Below the pieces are notes generated by a model. That model made no database searches. It was not told the origin of the DNA and saw only the letters and a list, made by a program, of their open reading frames with translations. From positions 744,001 to 808,000 of the forward strand of contig NC_020294.1 in the NCBI RefSeq assembly GCF_000340795.1: a stretch of DNA of 64,000 nucleotides. The letters run 5' to 3'. The position numbers and the translations under genes were made by a program. The stretch is from Candidatus Kinetoplastibacterium desouzaii TCC079E. Its GTDB lineage: Bacteria; Pseudomonadota; Gammaproteobacteria; Burkholderiales; Burkholderiaceae_B. Below are positions 58,386-64,000 of the stretch, piece by piece (position 1 is the first letter of the stretch; each line of letters starts with the position of its first letter).

Positions 58386-58667
58386 CTAAAAAACAGAACT
58401 AGTATTAACCAAACGAACAACAACCCAAGATTTATCACGTGAAATTGGCCTGCATTCCTTTATTTCTACCAAATCTCCTTCTTTGTATTTATTATCTTCG
58501 TCATGAGCTTTATAATTAGCAGATCGAGTAACTATTTTACCAAAAATTTGATGTTTAACACGTCGTTCTACCTTTACCACAACTGACTTATCCATTTTAC
58601 TACTAACAACCTTGCCAACTAAAATACGCTGGCGTTTAGTAATTTGATCTTCTATTACTTTATCCAT
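58386..58667 (-). CDS. rpsQ: 30S ribosomal protein S17
   Basis: A 93-residue S17. It has [25 protein letters not shown] and the C-terminal [18 protein letters not shown]17 is a primary 16S binder in the 5' domain. It starts 8 nt before the end of rpmC. It is the final gene before a terminator, ending the S10-type segment. The length is slightly above E. coli (84) owing to a polar N-terminus. Confidence 0.97.
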   Translation of the reverse strand: MDKVIEDQITKRQRILVGKVVSSKMDKSVVVKVERRVKHQIFGKIVTRSANYKAHDEDNKYKEGDLVEIKECRPISRDKSWVVVRLVNTSSVF

Positions 58668-58863
58668 TTGATTGTTTCCTTGCTTTTTCTGTCAAAATAG
58701 TACGTATTCTAGCAATACCTTTCCTAGTATTGTTTATTTGAGCAGTATTAACAAGTTGTTTAGTAGCCATTTGCATACGCAGTTTAAACTGTGCTTTCAA
58801 TAAACTATTAAGCTCATTATTCAACTCTGATATATCTTTTAAACGAAGTTCACTAGCCTTCAT
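58660..58863 (-). CDS. rpmC: 50S ribosomal protein L29
   Basis: A 67-residue L29. It reads [18 protein letters not shown], then [17 protein letters not shown] and the basic C-terminus [15 protein letters not shown]29 sits at the tunnel exit near L23 and contacts signal recognition particle and trigger factor. It overlaps rpsQ by 8 nt and follows rplP by 12 nt. Confidence 0.96.
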   Translation of the reverse strand: MKASELRLKDISELNNELNSLLKAQFKLRMQMATKQLVNTAQINNTRKGIARIRTILTEKARKQSNG

Positions 58864-58875
58864 TAAAATTTCCCC

Positions 58876-59295
58876 TTAAGAACCACCTATACGACGAGAT
58901 ACAAATACTGTCGAAATAGGCAATTTAGCAGCAGCTAAACGAAAAGCTTCACGAGCAAGTTCTTCGCTAACTCCTTCCATTTCGTACAATACTTTCCCAG
59001 GTTGGATTTCAGAAACCCAATATTCTGGATTTCCTTTACCATTACCCATTCTAACTTCAGCAGGCTTTTGAGATATTGGTTTATCAGGAAAAATTCGAAT
59101 CCATACACGACCACCACGCTTAATATGCCTATTAATGGCTCGTCTAGCAGATTCTATTTGCCTTGCAGTTAATCTACCTCTACCAGTAGCCTTTAAACCA
59201 AACTCCCCAAAAGAAACGTTAGCTCCACTAGTAGCCAAACCTGTATTACGACCTTTATGTTCTTTACGATATTTTCTACGAGCTGGTTGTAACAT
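58876..59295 (-). CDS. rplP: 50S ribosomal protein L16
   Basis: A 139-residue L16. It starts [17 protein letters not shown] and has [29 protein letters not shown] and [23 protein letters not shown]16 organises the A-site in the large subunit. Only 2 nt separate it from the rpsC stop; rpmC follows after 12 nt. The length is standard (137-138). Confidence 0.97.
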   Translation of the reverse strand: MLQPARRKYRKEHKGRNTGLATSGANVSFGEFGLKATGRGRLTARQIESARRAINRHIKRGGRVWIRIFPDKPISQKPAEVRMGNGKGNPEYWVSEIQPGKVLYEMEGVSEELAREAFRLAAAKLPISTVFVSRRIGGS

Positions 59296-59297
59296 AA

Positions 59298-60095
59298 TTA
59301 ATCTCCTTCACCAGATGAAGAAGTTACTGCAACCTTAGCAGATGAACGGTTGCGATTACGATGACGATTGTTTTTATTATCTGTCTTTTCACCGCGAGCA
59401 GATTTACGAACTTTTTTTGGCTCTTCTTCACGAACAACATTATTAGAATCAAATAAAGAATCACCACTTAACAGCAAATCTCCCTTATAAACCCAAACTT
59501 TTACGCCTATAATACCATAAGTAGTACGAGCTTCAGAGGTGCCATAATCTATATTTGCTTTTAAAGTATGTAAAGGAACTCTACCTTCTCTATACCATTC
59601 AGTTCTAGCTATTTCAATACCATTAAGCCTACCAGAACTCATGATCTTAATACCTTGAACCCCTAAACGCATAGCATTCTGCATGGCTCTTTTCATTGCT
59701 CTACGAAACATTATTCTCTTTTCTAACTGCTGTGCTATAGAATCAGCAATTAATTGAGCATCAGTTTCTGGTTTTCTAACTTCTTCTATATTAACATGAA
59801 CAGGAACACCTGCTAACTTTTGCAAATCAGCTTTAAGAATTTCTATATCTTCACCTCTTTTACCTATTACAACACCAGGTCTAGCAGAATAAATAGTCAC
59901 TCTAGCATTTTTTGCAGGTCTTTCTATTAACACACGACTAACTGAAGCACTCTTAAGTTTTTTCTTTAAGTATTCACGAATCCTAATATCACCTGCCAAA
60001 ATAGAACTAAAATCACGATCTTCAGAGTACCATCTAGAAGACCAGTTTCTAGAAACCGGCAGACGAAATCCTGTAGGATAAATTTTTTGTCCCAT
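59298..60095 (-). CDS. rpsC: 30S ribosomal protein S3
   Basis: A 265-residue S3. The KH domain ([21 protein letters not shown]) and [22 protein letters not shown] are diagnostic. S3 lies at the mRNA entry and acts as an RNA helicase with S4 and S5. The C-terminal 50 residues are a charged tail with Asn, Arg and Ser that is longer than in E. coli (233), as in other Betaproteobacteria. It follows rplV by 11 nt. Confidence 0.97.
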   Translation of the reverse strand: MGQKIYPTGFRLPVSRNWSSRWYSEDRDFSSILAGDIRIREYLKKKLKSASVSRVLIERPAKNARVTIYSARPGVVIGKRGEDIEILKADLQKLAGVPVHVNIEEVRKPETDAQLIADSIAQQLEKRIMFRRAMKRAMQNAMRLGVQGIKIMSSGRLNGIEIARTEWYREGRVPLHTLKANIDYGTSEARTTYGIIGVKVWVYKGDLLLSGDSLFDSNNVVREEEPKKVRKSARGEKTDNKNNRHRNRNRSSAKVAVTSSSGEGD

Positions 60096-60106
60096 ATATA
60101 CTCCTC

Positions 60107-60436
60107 CTAGGATCCGACTTTAACTGTAATATGACATGTTTGTTTTTCAATACGATTGCCACGACCTTTAGCTCTTGCAGAAAAACGCTTCATGGATTGT
60201 GCCTTATCTACAAAAATTGCACTTACTCGTAATTCATCTATATCAGCACCATGATTATGCTCTGCATTAGCTATAGCAGAATCAACAGCTTTCTTTAAAA
60301 TACCAGCAGCCTTCTTAGAAGAAAACTTCAGTATATTAAGCGCTTGTGAAACCGTTTTACCTCTAATTAAATCAGCAACCAAACGTGTTTTTTGAGAAGA
60401 TATATGAACTCCACGAACGACAGCAGTAGTTTCCAT
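60107..60436 (-). CDS. rplV: 50S ribosomal protein L22
   Basis: A 109-residue L22. It has [38 protein letters not shown] and the beta-hairpin tip segment [18 protein letters not shown], which lines the exit tunnel and meets macrolides. It follows rpsS by 3 nt and precedes rpsC by 11 nt. Confidence 0.97.
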   Translation of the reverse strand: METTAVVRGVHISSQKTRLVADLIRGKTVSQALNILKFSSKKAAGILKKAVDSAIANAEHNHGADIDELRVSAIFVDKAQSMKRFSARAKGRGNRIEKQTCHITVKVGS

Positions 60437-60439
60437 ATT

Positions 60440-60715
60440 TTACCTTTTAGCCTTTTTATCAGCAGCATGACCTTTAAAAGTTCTAGTCAAAGCAAACTCT
60501 CCTAGCTTATGACCAACCATATTTTCATTTATATAAACAGGTACTTGTTGACGACCATTATGAACGGCAATAGTTAAACCAATAAACTCAGGTAAAACTG
60601 TAGATCTTCTAGACCATGTTTTAATTGGTTTCTTATCTTTGCCTGCAACAGCAGCATCTACTTTCTTCATAAGATGAAGATCGACAAAAGGACCTTTTTT
60701 TATCGAACGTGACAT
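60440..60715 (-). CDS. rpsS: 30S ribosomal protein S19
   Basis: A 91-residue S19, the family length. It starts [20 protein letters not shown] and has [22 protein letters not shown] and [16 protein letters not shown]19 pairs with S13 in the head. It follows rplB by 12 nt and is 3 nt before rplV. Confidence 0.97.
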   Translation of the reverse strand: MSRSIKKGPFVDLHLMKKVDAAVAGKDKKPIKTWSRRSTVLPEFIGLTIAVHNGRQQVPVYINENMVGHKLGEFALTRTFKGHAADKKAKR

Positions 60716-60727
60716 GTTGTTCGCCTC

Positions 60728-61555
60728 TTATTTGTTTTTGCGTCTCTGGACTATCATATTAGTAGTCCTTTTATTGCGACGAGTTTTATAACCCTTGGCT
60801 GGAGTACCCCATGGACTAACTGGCTCTCGAGCCTCCCCTGTTCGGCCTTCACCTCCACCATGTGGATGATCAACCGGATTCATAGCCACGCCTCTAACCG
60901 TAGGACGAATTCCACGCCAACGCATTGCGCCAGCTTTACCTATTTGCCTAAGACTATGTTCTTCATTCCCAACTTCACCTAGAGTAGCTCGACATTCAAC
61001 ATGAATATTACGAACCTCACCAGACTTCAAACGAACCTGAGCGTAAACACCTTCTCTAGCAAGTAAAACAGCTGATGATCCAGCCGATCTAGAAAGTTGC
61101 GCTCCTTTGCCTGGACGCATTTCTATACAATGTATAGTTGAGCCAACAGGTATGTTACGTATAGGAAGAGTATTACCTATTTTTATAGGAGCATCTAATC
61201 CAGACAATACAACTGCTCCAATTACTAAACCTCTAGGAGCTACTATATAGCGTCTTTCCCCATCTGAATAACATAATAAAGCAATATTAGCGCTACGATT
61301 AGGATCATACTCAAGCCGTTCTACTTTTGCAGGAATACCATCCTTATTCCTAAGAAAATCTATTATCCTATAAGCTTGTTTATGCCCGCCACCTTTATGC
61401 CTAATGGTAATATGTCCATTATTATTACGACCAGAACCACGTTTCTGTTTCTCCAACAAAGGAAAAAAAGGTGCGCCTTTATGCAAATTCTGGTTGGAAA
61501 GCTTAACTAAACCTCTTCTGCCTGGTGACGTTGGATTCACTTTAACAATTGTCAT
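60728..61555 (-). CDS. rplB: 50S ribosomal protein L2
   Basis: A 275-residue L2. It contains [36 protein letters not shown] and the C-terminal [19 protein letters not shown] with the conserved peptidyl-transferase-related His. L2 is a primary 23S binder. It begins at the base shared with the rplW stop (1-nt overlap) and precedes rpsS by 12 nt. Confidence 0.97.
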   Translation of the reverse strand: MTIVKVNPTSPGRRGLVKLSNQNLHKGAPFFPLLEKQKRGSGRNNNGHITIRHKGGGHKQAYRIIDFLRNKDGIPAKVERLEYDPNRSANIALLCYSDGERRYIVAPRGLVIGAVVLSGLDAPIKIGNTLPIRNIPVGSTIHCIEMRPGKGAQLSRSAGSSAVLLAREGVYAQVRLKSGEVRNIHVECRATLGEVGNEEHSLRQIGKAGAMRWRGIRPTVRGVAMNPVDHPHGGGEGRTGEAREPVSPWGTPAKGYKTRRNKRTTNMIVQRRKNK

Positions 61556-61851
61556 TACACCACCTCTGCAAAGTTAATTTCATGCCCTTCATGAAGAGAA
61601 ACATATGCCTTCTTTTCATTGCGACGACGGCCTACAAAACGACCAAAACGTTTAGTTTTTCCCTTGTGATTAAGAACGGTCACGGAATCAACTTGCACTT
61701 TAAACAACAACTCTACTGCTTCTTTTATTTCTATTTTAGTAGCATTTGGCAAAACACGAAAAACTACTTGACGAGACTTCTCAGCAATAAAAGTAGCCTT
61801 TTCTGTAATAATAGGAGCCAAAATTACCTGCATTAAACGTTCTGCATTCAT
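61555..61851 (-). CDS. rplW: 50S ribosomal protein L23
   Basis: A 98-residue L23. It shows [40 protein letters not shown] and the loop [12 protein letters not shown] that faces the exit tunnel. L23 is the docking site for trigger factor and SRP. It overlaps rplD by 4 nt and rplB by 1 nt. Confidence 0.97.
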   Translation of the reverse strand: MNAERLMQVILAPIITEKATFIAEKSRQVVFRVLPNATKIEIKEAVELLFKVQVDSVTVLNHKGKTKRFGRFVGRRRNEKKAYVSLHEGHEINFAEVV

Positions 61852-62465
61852 CCTAGCATCTCCTCTATTTGACTAATAGCAGCTTTTGTAATAAGAATTT
61901 TTTTATAGTGTATAAGAGACAAAGGATCTATATAACGAGGCTCTGTAACTGCAATATGAGGCAAATTACGAGTGGCTAAATATATATTCTCATCAATTTC
62001 TTCCACCAAAATCATCGCTGACGTTAATCCAAGCGATTTAATTTTATTAGCAGCCAATTTAGTCTTAGGAGAATCTAACTTAAAAGACTCTACAACAATC
62101 AAACGATCTTCACGAACTATCTGAGATATTATAGATCTCATGCCAGAACGATACATTTTCTTATTTATTTTCTGGGAAAAATTCTCTTCTGGAGAGTTAG
62201 GAAATATACGACCACCACCACGCCATAAAGGAGAAGAAGTCATACCAGCACGAGCTCTGCCTGTACCTTTTTGTTTCCATGGTTTTTTTGTGCTATGTCT
62301 AACTTCAGATCTATCTTTCTGAGCACGATTTCCTAAACGCGCATTTGCCTGAAAAGCAATAACCACTTGATGCACTAATGATTCATTAAAATTACAGGCA
62401 AAAACATCATCAGATACACTAAACAAATCACTATGACCTTGATCATTAAGGAGCTTTAAATCCAT
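61848..62465 (-). CDS. rplD: 50S ribosomal protein L4
   Basis: A 205-residue L4. The tunnel-lining loop is [23 protein letters not shown]-type with [14 protein letters not shown]4 is an early 23S binder and in E. coli represses the S10 operon through its leader. It follows rplC by 2 nt and overlaps rplW by 4 nt. Length matches typical values (201-206). Confidence 0.97.
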   Translation of the reverse strand: MDLKLLNDQGHSDLFSVSDDVFACNFNESLVHQVVIAFQANARLGNRAQKDRSEVRHSTKKPWKQKGTGRARAGMTSSPLWRGGGRIFPNSPEENFSQKINKKMYRSGMRSIISQIVREDRLIVVESFKLDSPKTKLAANKIKSLGLTSAMILVEEIDENIYLATRNLPHIAVTEPRYIDPLSLIHYKKILITKAAISQIEEMLG

Positions 62466-62467
62466 TT

Positions 62468-63169
62468 TTATTCTTGCCCCCTCTCTTTTATAATCTTTTT
62501 AATAGCTGGACGTACTATCACGTCTGAATCAGAATAACCTGGAACAGCTCCTTTTAAAAGAAGTAAACTTCTTTCCAAGTCTATTCTTACTATCTGTAGA
62601 TTTTGAACAGTACGAGTTACAGCTCCCATATGACCAGGCATTTTCTTTCCTGGGAAAACCCTACCAGGATCCTGAGCCTGACCTATAGATCCAGGAGCTC
62701 TATGAGAACGTGAATTACCATGTGAATTTCTTTGAGCTCCAAAATTATGACGCTTAATAGACCCAGCAAAACCCTTACCTATTGTTGTTCCAGTTACATC
62801 AACATGCTGACCAGCTTTAAACAAGCTATCAATAGCAATCACAGAACCAACAGAAAAATTTTTCAACTGAAGCATCTCATCATTCAAATGAAACTCTCTA
62901 AGACTACTACCTGCCTCTATACCTGCTTTAGCATAATGGCCAATTTGAGACTTAGATAAACGAGAAACTCTACGAGATCCATAAGCTACTTGAATGGCAG
63001 TATACCCATCAACTAAATGTGATTTAATCTGAGCTATACGATTATTAGACACGTCTACTACAGTCACAGGAATAGATTCCCCTTCATCTGTAAATATACG
63101 AGTCATGCCAATCTTGCGACCTATCATTCCTAGCCTATAAGGCAAAGAAGTAGTTGTCAACTCTGACAT
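62468..63169 (-). CDS. rplC: 50S ribosomal protein L3
   Basis: A 233-residue L3 starting at the ATG at 63169, with GGAG 6 nt upstream; an in-frame ATG at 63181 overlaps that ribosome-binding site and is disfavoured. Family blocks are [55 protein letters not shown] and [19 protein letters not shown]3 folds early 23S RNA near the peptidyl-transferase centre. A small GC-rich hairpin sits directly before its ribosome-binding site, and rpsJ is 144 nt upstream. Confidence 0.96.
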   Translation of the reverse strand: MSELTTTSLPYRLGMIGRKIGMTRIFTDEGESIPVTVVDVSNNRIAQIKSHLVDGYTAIQVAYGSRRVSRLSKSQIGHYAKAGIEAGSSLREFHLNDEMLQLKNFSVGSVIAIDSLFKAGQHVDVTGTTIGKGFAGSIKRHNFGAQRNSHGNSRSHRAPGSIGQAQDPGRVFPGKKMPGHMGAVTRTVQNLQIVRIDLERSLLLLKGAVPGYSDSDVIVRPAIKKIIKERGQE

Positions 63170-63182
63170 TATTATCTCCATT

Positions 63183-63200
63183 CCGACTACGATTGGTCGG
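63183..63200 (-). promoter_or_regulatory. GC-rich hairpin before the rplC ribosome-binding site
   Basis: CCGAC (63183-63187) pairs with GTCGG (63196-63200) across 8 nt in an otherwise AT-only gap. In the transcript it ends about 5 nt before the GGAG of rplC. It could be the remnant of an S10-leader-like regulatory structure bound by L4, or a site controlling ribosome access. Confidence 0.5.
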
Positions 63201-63217
63201 GATTTTTTTAACTAAAA

Positions 63218-63244
63218 AAGTATTAAAAAATTTATTTAATACTT
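63218..63244 (-). terminator. Second hairpin with T-run between rpsJ and rplC
   Basis: AAGTATTAAA/TTTAATACTT (63218-63227, 63235-63244) form a 10-bp stem with a 7-nt loop, followed on the minus strand by TTTT. It is AT-rich and therefore of moderate strength. It could end the tuf-rpsJ transcript. Confidence 0.5.
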
Positions 63245-63253
63245 ACAACAAAA

Positions 63254-63274
63254 TTTTTAGAAATTTTCTAAAAA
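63254..63274 (-). terminator. Hairpin downstream of rpsJ
   Basis: TTTTTAGAA/TTCTAAAAA (63254-63262, 63266-63274) make a 9-bp stem with a 3-nt loop, about 40 nt after the rpsJ stop, with T-rich sequence on its downstream side. It is a weak AT-rich terminator candidate acting together with the next hairpin. Confidence 0.45.
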
Positions 63275-63313
63275 ACATAAAAATACTAAAATACTAAAAT
63301 AAAACAATAAAAA

Positions 63314-63625
63314 CTACTGTAAAGCAATTTCAACATCAACACCTGCTGGTAAATCCAGTCTCATTAAAGCATCAACAGTTTTATCAGTTGGATCTACTAT
63401 ATCCATTAGTCTTTGATGTGTACGAATTTCAAACTGATCGCGTGATGTTTTATTAACATGAGGAGATTTTAATAAATCATAACGACGAATACGAGTAGGC
63501 AAAGGAACAGGACCTCTTACTACAGCCCCAGTTCGTTTTGCTGTATCTACTATTTCCGCCGCAGATTGATCTATTAATTTATAATCAAATGCCTTTAAAC
63601 GGATGCGAATCTTTTGGTTTTTCAT
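63314..63625 (-). CDS. rpsJ: 30S ribosomal protein S10
   Basis: A 103-residue S10. It has [42 protein letters not shown] and [22 protein letters not shown]10 is a 30S head protein and, as NusE, also part of antitermination complexes. AGGAA precedes the start by 7 nt. It lies 57 nt downstream of tuf with a terminator-like hairpin between, and 144 nt upstream of rplC. rpsJ next to tuf is standard in Betaproteobacteria. Confidence 0.97.
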   Translation of the reverse strand: MKNQKIRIRLKAFDYKLIDQSAAEIVDTAKRTGAVVRGPVPLPTRIRRYDLLKSPHVNKTSRDQFEIRTHQRLMDIVDPTDKTVDALMRLDLPAGVDVEIALQ

Positions 63626-63642
63626 GAAGATTCCTAAAGAAC

Positions 63643-63670
63643 GAAAAAACGAAGGCGCTAAACCTTCGTT
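63643..63670 (-). terminator. Intrinsic terminator between tuf and rpsJ
   Basis: AACGAAGG (63648-63655) pairs with CCTTCGTT (63663-63670) across a 7-nt loop; on the minus strand the stem is followed by TTTTTC. GC content in the stem is high for this genome. It should attenuate tuf transcripts before rpsJ. Confidence 0.7.
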
Positions 63671-63682
63671 AATTTAACAAAA

Positions 63683-64000
63683 TTAAACAATAACTTTAGA
63701 TACTACACCAGCACCTAAGGTTCTTCCTCCTTCACGTATAGCAAAACGTAATCCTTCTTCCATTGCTATAGGAGCTAATAATTTTACTGTAATACTAACA
63801 TTATCACCAGGAAGAACCATTTCTTTATCTGCTGGTAATTCTATAGTCCCAGTAACATCAGTAGTACGGAAATAAAACTGAGGACGATAACCTTTAAAGA
63901 AAGGAGTATGACGACCACCTTCTTCTTTTGACAACACATAGACTTCAGCTGTGAATTCTGTATGAGGAGTAATAGAACCAGGCTTAGCTAAAACTTGACC
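63683..64000 (-). CDS. tuf: Elongation factor Tu, C-terminal part
   Basis: The last 105 codons of EF-Tu are visible; the start lies beyond 64000. The fragment covers the end of domain 2 and domain 3: [54 protein letters not shown] and the terminal [21 protein letters not shown]-Tu delivers aminoacyl-tRNA to the ribosome. It precedes rpsJ as the end of a str-type operon (rpsL-rpsG-fusA-tuf expected beyond the window). Confidence 0.97.
   Translation of the reverse strand, partial: GQVLAKPGSITPHTEFTAEVYVLSKEEGGRHTPFFKGYRPQFYFRTTDVTGTIELPADKEMVLPGDNVSITVKLLAPIAMEEGLRFAIREGGRTLGAGVVSKVIV

Overview
The window looks like chromosomal core from a genome-reduced, AT-rich betaproteobacterium. Coding DNA is roughly 30% GC by eye, a little higher in the ribosomal cluster. 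Gene order is betaproteobacterial: gatCAB divergent from mreBCD-mrdA-rodA, hslV-hslU, aroK-aroB, lptM-lysA, cyaY beside mrcA, and tuf-rpsJ ahead of rplC. Products such as the single-cysteine DksA, the aspartate-rich HemB active-site segment and the BirA/type III CoaX pair also resemble Alcaligenaceae proteins. Reduced intergenic content with retained heme, lysine, pantothenate, shikimate and pyrimidine steps points to an Alcaligenaceae-derived endosymbiont, most likely of the Candidatus Kinetoplastibacterium type (symbionts of trypanosomatids). That assignment is inference from gene content and order; no database search was run.

Layout: 1-1480, end of a DASS-type anion transporter and an Ldh-family oxidoreductase. 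1513-7034 (minus), the rod-shape cluster rodA, mrdA, mreD, mreC, mreB. 7213-10501, gatCAB. 10521-13665, pyrE, xth, a LysE-type exporter and ung. 13763-18384, rhlE with a structured leader, a MidA-like methyltransferase, cca and 5-formyl-THF cyclo-ligase. 18478-24740, DUF1289, metK, lpxL, dapF, xerC, a COG0523 GTPase and dksA. 24871-28390, hslVU, ybeD-like and dacA. 28501-33990, an alpha/beta hydrolase, birA, coaX, aspS, DUF502 and a FmdB zinc ribbon. 34454-37436, a PLP aminotransferase, panB and ssb. 37558-45943, uvrA, dgt, aroB, aroK, mrcA and cyaY. 46046-49224, lptM, lysA, engB and hemB. 49293-64000 (minus), a complete S10-spc-alpha ribosomal protein block from the end of tuf to rplQ.

The genes form a housekeeping and provisioning set: wall synthesis and cell shape, translation, base-excision and nucleotide-excision repair, protein quality control, and single steps of pathways that such symbionts are known to keep for their host (heme, lysine, CoA, aromatic amino acids). 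Genes are tightly packed with frequent 1-45 nt overlaps. Most convergent gene pairs have an inverted repeat at the junction, several of them containing one or both stop codons.

I found no CRISPR array, insertion sequence, prophage, rRNA or tRNA gene, and no gene cluster that looks like an undescribed system. The points most worth a second look are a GC-rich leader in front of rhlE, the hairpin pattern at convergent junctions, a 77-nt multi-segment hairpin and a GC-richer patch in the 433-nt gap before panB, a palindrome between ssb and uvrA, and hairpins that cut the ribosomal block into tuf / rpsJ / rplC-rpsQ / rplN-rplQ segments.
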